Assembly: GCA_023428515.1 (NCBI GenBank)
Contig: JAEYXI010000497.1
Location: 1-9,693 of the forward strand
Length of the DNA: 9,693 nt
DNA from: Pseudomonadota bacterium
GTDB taxonomy: Bacteria > Pseudomonadota > Alphaproteobacteria > Rhizobiales > Rhizobiaceae
Direction of reading: 5' to 3'
The position numbers and the translations under genes are program-made. Positions 1-6,922 of the stretch are shown here, piece by piece (the first letter of the stretch is position 1; every line of letters begins with the position of its first letter). The notes beneath the pieces are model-generated. The model had not been told where the DNA came from. It made no database searches and worked only from the letters and a program-made list of their open reading frames with translations.

Positions 1-2
1 GT

Positions 3-77
3 GTCGAAGTCTTTGCAGAAACTCATTCCATCGCAGATACTCGGGACAAGCCCGAGATGACGGTCCATCGCATATGA
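3..77 (+). CDS. C-terminal end of an upstream gene, unidentified (partial)
   Basis: Reading from base 3, the frame stays open for 24 codons and stops at TGA 75-77. That stop overlaps the ATG at 74 of the first permease in the ATGA pattern also seen at the next junction (1174-1177). The visible tail begins VEVFAETHSIADTRDK and ends TVHRI. The 4-base overlap with an ABC permease suggests a gene of the same operon, perhaps the ATPase or another transporter component. The tail itself carries no motif I can assign, and the gene is cut off by the window edge. Confidence 0.5.
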   Translation, partial: VEVFAETHSIADTRDKPEMTVHRI

Positions 78-1177
78 GCCAGGGGGACCTGCCCCACGTC
101 GTCACCGCCGACGACATTTCCGACCGGCGCAGGCTTTTCGGCCGCGCCATCGTCTGGGGTTCGGCCGCAATCGTCGTGCTGGTGGCGGCGGCGCAGGCGA
201 TCCAGCAGATGGGCATGGCCGACTTAGGCTTCCGGACCTGGCGGCTAACGCTCTATGCCTACATCCTGTGGGCTATCTGCCTCTGCTGGAGCCAGGTGCT
301 GATCCGCGGCGAGCACGGCAAGCGCACCCTGTTCGTGCTGCCGGCCGCGCTGTTTGTCGTCTCGCTCACCGTCTTCCCGCTGCTGTTCGGGCTCATCATC
401 GCCTTTTCAAACTGGAACCTTTCGTCGCCGCTCGGCCGCCAGTTCAATGGGCTCGATAACGTCCGCCAGATGTGGGCGGATCCGTTCTACTGGAATGCGC
501 TCACCAACATGATCTGGTACAGCTTGGCGATCCTGGTCGAATACGCCATCGCCTTCGGCCTCGCGCTGTTGCTCAATGCCGAGATCCGCGCCCGCAAATT
601 CTTCCGTGTCGCCTTCCTGCTCCCGCTGATGCTTTCGCCTGTTGCCGTGAGCTGGATGATCGGCAAGTCGATGCTGGAGATCCGCTTCGGCCCGATCGCC
701 CGCTTCGCGCGCTGGCTCGGCTGGGACAACCCGTCCTTCTTCGGCTCGCCGGAGATCGCGAAATTCACCATCATGGTGCTCGACGCCTGGACCTTCATCC
801 CGTTCATGATGATCATGATCCTGGCCGGGCTGCAGGCTATCCCGAAGGAACTCACTGAGGCCGCCAAGGTCGACGGCGCAAGCCCCTGGAAGAGCTTCTG
901 GGAGGTCACCTTCCCCCTGATGCTGCCGGTCTCGGTGACGGCGATCCTGATCCGCATCATCTTCAAGCTGAAGCTCGCCGACATCGTGATCACGCTGACG
1001 GCCGGCGGACCCGGCGGCGCGACCGACACGGTCACCTCCTTCATCTTCCGCGAGTACAGGGACGGGTCTAACGTCGGCTACGGCACACTGCTTGCGATGG
1101 TTTACCTCGTCATCATCATCATCGCGATGACCGGCCTGATGAAACTCGCCGATCGCTTCACGAGGCCGCGCACATGA
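74..1177 (+). CDS. ABC sugar transporter permease, MalF/UgpA type
   Basis: This is an inner-membrane subunit of a carbohydrate-uptake ABC transporter (CUT1-like, MalF family), 367 residues. The EAA loop that contacts the ATPase is clear at about residues 262-281 (EAAKVDGASPWKSFWEVTFP). Hydrophobic segments lie near 28-46, 57-76, 86-112, 145-168, 178-198, 232-254, 283-297 and 338-356. The first two make the protein longer than the usual six-helix permease of about 300 residues. The GGPGGATDTVTSFIF stretch (311-325) is typical of MalF-type permeases. The start at 74 overlaps the stop of the preceding frame and has no strong Shine-Dalgarno, so translation is probably coupled. No in-frame start codon lies further upstream in the window. 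It pairs with the next permease as a heterodimer. The substrate is not readable from the sequence. Confidence 0.93.
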   Translation: MSQGDLPHVVTADDISDRRRLFGRAIVWGSAAIVVLVAAAQAIQQMGMADLGFRTWRLTLYAYILWAICLCWSQVLIRGEHGKRTLFVLPAALFVVSLTVFPLLFGLIIAFSNWNLSSPLGRQFNGLDNVRQMWADPFYWNALTNMIWYSLAILVEYAIAFGLALLLNAEIRARKFFRVAFLLPLMLSPVAVSWMIGKSMLEIRFGPIARFARWLGWDNPSFFGSPEIAKFTIMVLDAWTFIPFMMIMILAGLQAIPKELTEAAKVDGASPWKSFWEVTFPLMLPVSVTAILIRIIFKLKLADIVITLTAGGPGGATDTVTSFIFREYRDGSNVGYGTLLAMVYLVIIIIAMTGLMKLADRFTRPRT

Positions 1178-2091
1178 GCGACGCCATCTTCCGCGACAGC
1201 GAGGCCGACCTCTCTTTCCGCGCCAGCCGCTTCGGGGGCAAGGCCGTCATCTACGCGCTGCTGATCTTCTGGACGATCGTCTGCCTGTTTCCGATCTACT
1301 GGACGATCACGACCAGCTTCAAGATGGCGCCCAACGTCATGAAGGGGGCGCTGATCCCTTGGGTCGACTACGACCCAGCGTGGCTCGGCTGGCGTTCGCT
1401 CGGCCTGTCGCCCGACACGATCGGCGCGGCGAGCACGGTGCGCGACGAATTCATGAAACGCTTCCTCAATTCCACGATCACGGCGTTGTCGGCTTCGGCG
1501 CTTGCCGTCGCACTTGGCTCGCTCGCCGCCTACGGCCTGTCGCGCTTTTCCTACAAGTTCGGCTTTATGCGAAACTCTGACATCTCGTTCTTCTTCCTGT
1601 CGCAGCTCATCCTGCCGCCAGTCGTCCTCGCTCTACCTTTCCTCGTGCTCTACAAGCAGCTCGCCCTCCTCGACACGCGGCTCGGCCTAATCCTTCTCTA
1701 CACCCTGACCGTGCTGCCGATCGTCATCTGGATCATGCGCGACCAGTTCGAATCGATCCCGACCGAGCTCGAAGAGGCCGCACTTGTCGACGGGCTGTCG
1801 ATCTGGGGCGCGTTCTTCCAGATCATCCTGCCGATCGCGCTACCCGGCATGGTGGCGGCCTTCATCCTCAGTCTCGTGCTCACCTGGAACGAATATTTCT
1901 TCGCCGCTCTGCTCACCTCGACCCACGCCAACACGCTGCCGGTCATGGTGGCATCGCAGACCGGCAGCCAAGGCATCAACTGGTGGGCGATGGCGGCGCT
2001 TTCCTTCGCCGCCATCCTGCCGCTGATCATCATCGGCATCGTGCTGGAGCGCTATCTGATCAAGGGCATGACGGCCGGTGCGGTGAAGTAG
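1174..2091 (+). CDS. ABC sugar transporter permease, MalG/UgpE type
   Basis: This is the second inner-membrane permease of the same transporter, 305 residues, the normal length for MalG-like subunits. The N-terminal helix near 24-46 is followed by the family signature IYWTITTSFK (41-50). The EAA motif is at 201-220 (EAALVDGLSIWGAFFQIILP), followed by TWNEYFFA (237-244), another MalG-type hallmark. Further helices lie near 103-122, 137-160, 168-188, 222-240 and 272-292. Its ATG lies inside the stop of the MalF-type gene (ATGA at 1174-1177), with a GAGG Shine-Dalgarno about 8 bases upstream, so the two are co-translated. It is the last gene of this unit and ends 5 bases before the convergent creatininase-family gene. 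The binding protein and ATPase are outside the window. Confidence 0.94.
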   Translation: MSDAIFRDSEADLSFRASRFGGKAVIYALLIFWTIVCLFPIYWTITTSFKMAPNVMKGALIPWVDYDPAWLGWRSLGLSPDTIGAASTVRDEFMKRFLNSTITALSASALAVALGSLAAYGLSRFSYKFGFMRNSDISFFFLSQLILPPVVLALPFLVLYKQLALLDTRLGLILLYTLTVLPIVIWIMRDQFESIPTELEEAALVDGLSIWGAFFQIILPIALPGMVAAFILSLVLTWNEYFFAALLTSTHANTLPVMVASQTGSQGINWWAMAALSFAAILPLIIIGIVLERYLIKGMTAGAVK

Positions 2092-2096
2092 GCGCG

Positions 2097-2840
2097 TCAG
2101 TTCTTGAGGAGTATCCTCAGGCGGTCGAGGATCAAGCTCACCCCCTTGTTGCCAAGCTCGGCCGAAGCGTCCTTTGCGGTGGCGGTATACCAGCCGGTAT
2201 TGTCGTCGAGCTTCGCCATGTCCACTGCTTCGGGGCACAGCGCCATCATCAACGAGGTCTCGCCCTGCCCGGCATGATCGAAAGGATAGTCGGCCATGGT
2301 CTCGGAACTCATAAGCGAGTGGACCTGGATCCAGTTGAACGGGTTCCGCCCCGCCTCGTGCTCGGCATAATAGGCCGCCATCTTCTCGTCGCCCCACCAG
2401 CCCTCGCCGCTCGTTCCCTCGAGGAAACGGAAGATCGCCTGCCGCCCGGCCGATTTGAACGCCAGGTCGGTCGGCATGCCGGCGACGAAATTCTCGGTCT
2501 GGTGATGGATGATCGCGTGGATGTTGCGGAAGCCTACACGCAATAAGCTGTAAAACAGCGCCTCGCCGAAGGGCGCCAGCACATTGCCGCCGACCTGCAC
2601 GGACCCCGTACCTTCCGGCGGCGCAACCGCGTAGCTCGCCGCGCCATAATAGAACGGCGGCAGGATGACGATATCCATCTCCGGCTCGATCAGTTCGAGC
2701 GTCTTGATGACGGCTAGCGTGTCCATCCCGACGCCCATATGCTCGCCATGATATTCAAGCACGCCGAGCGGCAGCACGGCCGGCCAGTGCTCCTCGATCG
2801 CCTTGCGGATCTGGTGCGGCAGCATGAGCTCGTAGCGCAT
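2097..2840 (-). CDS. Creatininase-family metal-dependent amidohydrolase
   Basis: A 247-residue protein of the creatininase (creatinine amidohydrolase) family, whose members open cyclic amides or related C-N bonds using two metal ions. The N-terminal metal motif is visible as LPLGVLEYHGEHMGVGMDT (23-41), with E29, H31 and D40 in the expected ligand positions. The later family block DHAGQGETSLMMAL (188-201) contains H189 and E194. The central block reads IHHQTEN (111-117). Compared with the NGHYEN-type block of creatininase, as I recall it, a ligand histidine position appears to be Q114, while E116 is kept. Membership in the family is therefore secure but true creatininase activity is doubtful. 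It is the last gene of the minus-strand operon, starting 4 bases after the SIS gene stop with only a weak GGA-containing ribosome site. The sugar-operon context suggests an amidohydrolase or lactonase-like role on a pathway intermediate, which is inference. Confidence 0.85.
   Translation of the reverse strand: MRYELMLPHQIRKAIEEHWPAVLPLGVLEYHGEHMGVGMDTLAVIKTLELIEPEMDIVILPPFYYGAASYAVAPPEGTGSVQVGGNVLAPFGEALFYSLLRVGFRNIHAIIHHQTENFVAGMPTDLAFKSAGRQAIFRFLEGTSGEGWWGDEKMAAYYAEHEAGRNPFNWIQVHSLMSSETMADYPFDHAGQGETSLMMALCPEAVDMAKLDDNTGWYTATAKDASAELGNKGVSLILDRLRILLKN
2103..2121. terminator. Short hairpin at the convergent gene junction, possible weak bidirectional terminator
   Basis: An inverted repeat pairs 2103-2110 (CTTGAGGA) with 2114-2121 (TCCTCAGG) around a 3-base loop. 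This gives 8 pairs, one of them a T-G wobble. It lies 11 bases after the stop of the MalG-type permease and within the last codons of the minus-strand creatininase-family gene. No T-run follows it on either strand, so it does not fit a standard intrinsic terminator. It may simply reflect coding sequence. Confidence 0.25.
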
Positions 2841-2844
2841 TTTT

Positions 2845-3408
2845 CTATTCCATGTTCGTGTGCCGGGCTCGCATCGCCTCGGGCGACACGCCGAGCATAT
2901 CCTTGAGTTTCAGCACCATTATCTCAAACAGCAGGAACAGCGCCCCCTCGAAGACCGAGCCCATCGGAAGAACCGAAGTTTTCTGCTCGCCCTGGTCATC
3001 TGCCATGGTCTGCGCGGGGATCACCAGCATGAAGTCGGCGAGATCGGCAGCACTCGCCTCGGGCTGCGCGGTGACGAGCAGGTTCTTCGCCCGCGCGGCG
3101 TGTGCAACCTTCATCAGGGTCAGCACGGTTGTCGTCTCGCCCGGCCCGGAACTCGCGAAGAACACGTCGCGCGATCCCAGAGCCGGCGTCGTCATGTCAC
3201 CCACCACCGAGACAGGCAGTCCCAGATGGAAGAGACGCATGGCGAAACCCTTCATCTGCAGAGCCTCTCGGCCACAGCCGTAGACGGCGATCTGCCGCGC
3301 ATCCGCCAGCATACGGCATGCCTCGTCGATGGCGCCCTGGTCGACGCGCGCCAGCGCTGTGTCGAGTTCGCCGAGGGCCTGTCCGAAAAGATCGCCCTCG
3401 GTCCTCAT
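2845..3408 (-). CDS. SIS-domain sugar isomerase, 6-phospho-3-hexuloisomerase-like
   Basis: A 187-residue single SIS-domain protein, the usual length for the 6-phospho-3-hexuloisomerase (PHI/HxlB) group, which interconverts phosphorylated keto and aldo sugars. Visible family signs are AVYGCGREALQMKGFAMRLFHLG (41-63), the phosphate-binding segment ASSGPGETTTV (85-95), GSVFEGALFLLFE (150-162) with a likely catalytic E154, and the C-terminal RHTNME, which resembles the RHANLE end of PHI proteins. The ATG shares one base with the TAA of the upstream kinase gene (TAATG). A GGAG ribosome site about 8 bases upstream lies inside the kinase gene, so reinitiation is likely. Placement right after a sugar kinase suggests it acts on the phosphorylated product. 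PHI itself is not proven: the protein could isomerise another ketose phosphate or act as a deglycase. Confidence 0.85.
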   Translation of the reverse strand: MRTEGDLFGQALGELDTALARVDQGAIDEACRMLADARQIAVYGCGREALQMKGFAMRLFHLGLPVSVVGDMTTPALGSRDVFFASSGPGETTTVLTLMKVAHAARAKNLLVTAQPEASAADLADFMLVIPAQTMADDQGEQKTSVLPMGSVFEGALFLLFEIMVLKLKDMLGVSPEAMRARHTNME

Positions 3409-4901
3409 TACGACAACTCCGCCATCAGGTCGCGATTGCGTTCGTAGAGCTCCCGAAAGACGTGGTATTGCCGACGATAGACGTTGCGGTTCTTGCGGTT
3501 GGGGTCGATCCGTCTCTCCTCCGGATTCCAGGCAAGTATGTCGTTCTTCTTCACGTCACCTACGCCGAGTGCAGCAAGGAAGGCATCGCCATAGCTGGCG
3601 CCGATCGTCTTGCCGCAAACCGTCTGCGACTGCCCCGAAACATCGGATGTAGCCTGCGACCAGATGCGGTTTTTCGTGCCGCCGCCGACGGCCAGCAGCT
3701 TTTTCGGCATATGGCCTATCTCGCGATAGGTCTCGACGATGTGGTTTGTGCCGTAGGCAATCCCTTCGAGCAATGCGCGATAGAGATCGCCGCGGCCATG
3801 GGTCAGGTTGAGGCCGAAGATCGTGCCCTTGGCATGCGTGTCGTGGATCGGCGTCCGCTCGCCGGAGAAATAGGGCAGCATGACGAGCCCGTTGGCGCCG
3901 GGCGGCGAGGCCTCCGCCTCCTTCGCGAGTATTGCGAAGCCGGTATCGTGATCGACCTCGCGCGCCGCAACATCGCGGAACCAGTGCGTCAGCGTGCCGC
4001 TCGTCGCCAGCCCCGCCATCGAGGAGTGTTCCCCGGGGAAGAGCCAGGGCGCATACCAGAGCCTGGAATCCTCGATGCGCTTCTTCGACAGCATGATGGT
4101 GAAGATGGTCGAACCGTACATGACCATCATGTCGCCGGGCTTGACGACACCGACGCTAAGCGCCTCGGCGGCGGCATCGATCGTACCTGCGATGACAGGC
4201 GTACCCTTTGCCAGCCCGGTCGCTCGCGCCGCCTTCGCCGTGACGTGGCCGGCAATGTCGGTCGTCCAGATCACTTTCGGCAACCGCTCGGTCTCGATGA
4301 TGTCAGACGAGAGCTCTGTGCTCCAGCCCTGCCGGTCGATCAGATAGAGCGGCGAGAAATTCGCGGCTGAATAATGGTCGATGACGCATTCGCCGGTCAG
4401 CTTCTGGACCAGGTAGGTCGTCGACGTGACGATCTTCGCGGCCGTGCGGAAAATGTCGGGGCGGTTCTTCCTTAACCAAAGGATTTTTGGGCCGACCGAT
4501 TGCGAGGTCAGTGCGTTGCCGCAGCGGTCGAGTATGCGCTCGGCTCCGATCGCGGCGTCGAGTTCATCGATCTCTTTCGCAGCGCGCGTATCGACGCCAT
4601 AGAGCACGGCATTGGAGAGCGCCTCGCCGTCCGCGTCCACCGGCAGCATGCACGGGCCGATCGCGCTCGCACCGACGGCGCGGATCGACTCCGCCGGGAC
4701 GCCGCTTTCAGCCAGCATCTTCTTGCAGATGAAGGCGAAGTCGCCCCACCAGTCCTGCTTCGGCCGATGCTCGGCCCAGCCGGGCTGCGGCACCAGCATC
4801 TTGTGCGGACGCGACGCGCTGGCGACGACACGGCCTCTCTCATCGACAATCACGCCCTTCGATTCGAAGGTCCCGATGTCGATGCCGAGATAATGCCTCA
4901 T
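3408..4901 (-). CDS. FGGY-family carbohydrate kinase (xylulokinase-like)
   Basis: A 497-residue sugar kinase of the FGGY family, a cytoplasmic enzyme that phosphorylates a sugar or polyol with ATP. The N-terminal ATPase-fold phosphate loop is at GIDIGTFESKGVIVD (6-20). PGWAEHRPKQDWW (40-52) is the usual FGGY block after the first strand pair. The catalytic base is probably D242 in AGTIDAAAEALSVG (238-251). The C-terminal domain shows LPYFSGERTPIHD (342-354) and the adenine-binding GGGTKNRIWSQATSDVSG (406-423). Overall it looks closest to the xylulokinase-like subgroup, but FGGY substrates cannot be assigned safely by eye. Its ATG overlaps the stop of the M42 peptidase gene by 4 bases, and its stop overlaps the SIS gene start by 1. 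With the SIS isomerase downstream, the likely substrate is a ketose or polyol derived from the imported compound. Confidence 0.92.
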   Translation of the reverse strand: MRHYLGIDIGTFESKGVIVDERGRVVASASRPHKMLVPQPGWAEHRPKQDWWGDFAFICKKMLAESGVPAESIRAVGASAIGPCMLPVDADGEALSNAVLYGVDTRAAKEIDELDAAIGAERILDRCGNALTSQSVGPKILWLRKNRPDIFRTAAKIVTSTTYLVQKLTGECVIDHYSAANFSPLYLIDRQGWSTELSSDIIETERLPKVIWTTDIAGHVTAKAARATGLAKGTPVIAGTIDAAAEALSVGVVKPGDMMVMYGSTIFTIMLSKKRIEDSRLWYAPWLFPGEHSSMAGLATSGTLTHWFRDVAAREVDHDTGFAILAKEAEASPPGANGLVMLPYFSGERTPIHDTHAKGTIFGLNLTHGRGDLYRALLEGIAYGTNHIVETYREIGHMPKKLLAVGGGTKNRIWSQATSDVSGQSQTVCGKTIGASYGDAFLAALGVGDVKKNDILAWNPEERRIDPNRKNRNVYRRQYHVFRELYERNRDLMAELS

Positions 4902-6025
4902 TCGTAGTCGTCCCGCTCCAGGCTGAAGCCGGCATCGATGCGGCCAATCCCTTCGACCAGCAGCGTTGTCAGCCCTTCGAGATCGCGGAGGTCGCAGACT
5001 TCAAGAGACGAATGCGAGTAACGCATGGGGAAGCCGAGATCGATCGACGCAACGCCCTGCCCGACCAGTTGCACATAGGACGAGTCCGTCAGCGCGCCGG
5101 TGTGTGCACTGCGTTGCAGCGGGATATCGATGTCGCCGGCGACGCCATCGAACAGCGACACCAGTGCCGGGTGCGGGATCGTGCCGTTCAGCGTGCCGCG
5201 CCCGTGGAAGGAGTACATGCTCATCGCCGGCCCGCCCCCCAGGCGAACGTCGCCACGGTAGCCCATGTCGGGGGTATCTGTCGCGAGCAGCAGATCTAGC
5301 TGGATCGCGATGTCGGGCTGCAGCACCTGTGCCGCCGTCAGCGCCCCGCGCAGGTTGAACTCCTCCTGCACCGAGAACACAAAATGCAGGGTCGGCCGCT
5401 TGGTCTTCGCGATGAGCTGACGCGCGGCCTCGACGATCACCGCGCAGCCCGCGCGATCATCGACCGCCGTTCCGGCGATACGGTCGGCCGAAAGCTCGAC
5501 CCAATGCGGCCGGTAGACGACCGGCGATCCGATATCGACGCCGGCGGCCCGCGCCTCATCCGCGCTTTCGAAGCCCGCATCGATGTAGAGATCGGGATAC
5601 GGGACGACCTTGTATTTTTCGTCCGGCGTCGTCGCATGGTGGCTCTTGTTGGCGATGACGCCGGGCCGATCGCGGCCAGGGCCGACGCAGATCAGCACCT
5701 CCTGCGACGGCAGCGCGCGCTCCGGCACACCGCCGAGGCGCTCGATGCGCAGGAACCCGTTCGGGTCGATCTTGCGCACGACGAAGCCCAGTTGGTCCAT
5801 ATGCGTGAACAGCATGACCGAGGGTGCGCCCGCTTCGCCGTCGAATGTGGCTATCAGGTTGCCGAGCCTGTCGGTTCGGGTGGAAAGCCCGAGTTCCTGC
5901 AATTGACGGGCGAGATATTTCCGCACCCTGCCCTCGTAACCGGACAGGCCCGGAATCATCATGAGGTCGCAAAGCAGCGTCTTCAGCCGCCCCCTGACCT
6001 CGCCCTGGCTGTGCAGATCGATCAT
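4898..6025 (-). CDS. M42-family metallopeptidase (FrvX/SgcX-like aminopeptidase)
   Basis: A 375-residue member of peptidase family M42, tetrahedral di-metal aminopeptidases historically also annotated as endoglucanases. All expected active-site residues are visible: H75 and D77 in FTHMDQLG, bridging D189 in AVDDRAG, general base E221 and ligand E222 in VQEEFNLRG, D244 in IQLDLLLA, and H338 in MRYSHSSLEV. The spacing E222 to D244 to H338 fits the known family. It should therefore be an active enzyme and not a relic. The length matches E. coli SgcX and FrvX, which also lie in sugar operons and have no firm substrate. Its ATG overlaps the BtpA-family stop (ATGA) and it has no strong ribosome site, pointing to coupled translation. 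In this operon it may release an amino acid or peptide from a sugar conjugate, which is inference. Confidence 0.92.
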   Translation of the reverse strand: MIDLHSQGEVRGRLKTLLCDLMMIPGLSGYEGRVRKYLARQLQELGLSTRTDRLGNLIATFDGEAGAPSVMLFTHMDQLGFVVRKIDPNGFLRIERLGGVPERALPSQEVLICVGPGRDRPGVIANKSHHATTPDEKYKVVPYPDLYIDAGFESADEARAAGVDIGSPVVYRPHWVELSADRIAGTAVDDRAGCAVIVEAARQLIAKTKRPTLHFVFSVQEEFNLRGALTAAQVLQPDIAIQLDLLLATDTPDMGYRGDVRLGGGPAMSMYSFHGRGTLNGTIPHPALVSLFDGVAGDIDIPLQRSAHTGALTDSSYVQLVGQGVASIDLGFPMRYSHSSLEVCDLRDLEGLTTLLVEGIGRIDAGFSLERDDYE

Positions 6026-6834
6026 GCGTCGCGCGCCGCACGCGCCAGGCGCATGAATTCGGCCGCCCGCTCCTGATCGACGGCGTTCCAGGTGTTGCCG
6101 TCCACCTTGAGCGACGAGCCTACGATGCAGCCGTCCGCAATCCTCAGCACATCCGCAACCGTCGCGTGCTTCACGCCTGTATTCGCGAGAACCGGCGTAT
6201 CGGGCAGCACCTTCTTCACCGCTTCAAGGTCGCTCAGCGCTGCTGCCTCGCCGGTGATCTGCCCCGACACCAGGATCGCGTCCGGGATGCTCGAGAAAAC
6301 GGCGCTGCGGGCGCGGTCAGGCAGACTGCGCTGGTCGAGCGAATGAGCGAACTCCGCCGACACATTGTAGAGCAGCGCGAGGTCCTGCCTGTGCAGCCTG
6401 TCGCGGTAGCGCATCGCCTTTCCGGCATCGGGCGTCCACGGACCCATGTCGGAGGCATAAGTGCCGGTGAATATCTCGCGTACGAAGGCCGCACCCGTCG
6501 CAGCGGCAAGAGCGATGGACGACATCGGATCCCACAGGACGTTGACGCCGAACGGCACTGTAATGCGCTCACGGACCCGGCCGATCGCATAGGCCATCGT
6601 CGCAGTCGAAGCGGCATCTACCTGGAATTCATACGGGCGGTCGTTCTCGTTGCCGAACATGAAGGCGTCGAAGCCCGCCTTCTGCAGGGCTTCGATGTCC
6701 TTGGATATGCCTTCGACGAGACCGTCCAGTCCTTGCTCGGTATCGTATAGCGGCGACCCCGGCAGCGCGCCGAAATGCACCATGCCGATCACCGGCTTGC
6801 CCTTGCCGAAAACGTGCCTGAACTTCTTCGTCAC
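6022..6834 (-). CDS. BtpA/SgcQ-family TIM-barrel protein
   Basis: A 270-residue protein of the BtpA family, a TIM-barrel group named for a cyanobacterial photosystem I biogenesis factor and including E. coli SgcQ. The biochemical activity of sugar-operon members is not established. Family blocks are clear: PVIGMVHFGALPGSP (14-28), GFDAFMFGNENDRPY (54-68), VPFGVNVLWDP (93-103), FVREIFTGTYASDMG (117-131), VSGQITG (189-195), PVLANTGVKHATV (214-226) and the likely phosphate-binding end DGCIVGSSLKVDG (234-246). The start codon is GTG (6834-6832), supported by a strong GGGGAGG ribosome site about 4 bases upstream. As the first gene of the five-gene operon it probably sets expression of the rest. 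The C-terminal glycine-rich phosphate site suggests a phosphorylated ligand, which would fit a lyase, aldolase or isomerase acting after the kinase. That role is inference. Confidence 0.9.
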   Translation of the reverse strand: MTKKFRHVFGKGKPVIGMVHFGALPGSPLYDTEQGLDGLVEGISKDIEALQKAGFDAFMFGNENDRPYEFQVDAASTATMAYAIGRVRERITVPFGVNVLWDPMSSIALAAATGAAFVREIFTGTYASDMGPWTPDAGKAMRYRDRLHRQDLALLYNVSAEFAHSLDQRSLPDRARSAVFSSIPDAILVSGQITGEAAALSDLEAVKKVLPDTPVLANTGVKHATVADVLRIADGCIVGSSLKVDGNTWNAVDQERAAEFMRLARAARDA

Positions 6835-6858
6835 TGGCCCTCCCCATAGGTTTTGTTT

Positions 6859-6870
6859 GATGCTAGCAAC
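6859..6870. promoter_or_regulatory. Palindrome GATGCTAGCAAC over the -10 box, possible operator
   Basis: The core TGCTAGCA (6861-6868) is a perfect 8-base palindrome, with one further pair outside it after a mismatch. It covers the -10 box of the candidate minus-strand promoter, the expected place for a repressor site. It lacks the central CG of typical LacI-family operators, so a different regulator family is possible. Chance occurrence is not excluded. Confidence 0.35.
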
Positions 6871-6888
6871 CGCTTGAATTCATGTCCA
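6860..6888 (-). promoter_or_regulatory. Candidate sigma-70 promoter for the BtpA-led operon
   Basis: On the minus strand, a -35 box TGGACA (6888-6883, 5 of 6 to consensus) and a -10 box TAGCAT (6865-6860, 4 of 6) are separated by exactly 17 bases. A transcript start near 6853 would leave a leader of about 19 bases containing the GGGGAGG ribosome site of the GTG start at 6834. The -10 box is overlapped by the palindrome at 6859-6870, which would suit repression by steric block. Confidence 0.5.
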
Positions 6889-6901
6889 ATGGTGCACCCC
6901 G

Positions 6902-6922
6902 CCGGCCAAGTCAATTTGCCGG
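6902..6922. promoter_or_regulatory. 21-base imperfect palindrome, possible operator
   Basis: The left arm CCGGCCAAGT and right arm AATTTGCCGG surround a central C at 6912, with 8 of 10 positions complementary. It lies just upstream of the candidate -35 box of the minus-strand operon and about 87 bases before the reductase start. A nearby perfect 8-base palindrome GGTGCACC (6891-6898) adds to the symmetric sequence. A dimeric regulator could bind here and control both directions, but this is based on symmetry alone. Confidence 0.3.

Noticed and set aside
1840..2397. A 185-codon minus-strand frame across the convergent junction
   Set aside because: It overlaps the ends of two well-supported genes and has shadow-type composition.
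3102..4370. A 422-codon plus-strand frame antisense to the SIS and kinase genes
   Set aside because: Arginine-rich and without motifs. Both opposing minus-strand genes have clear family signatures.
4898..6025. Annotation as a cellulase/endoglucanase
   Set aside because: M42 proteins are often given this name historically, but the H, D, EE, D, H metal-site pattern is that of a metallo-aminopeptidase and no glycoside hydrolase motif is seen.
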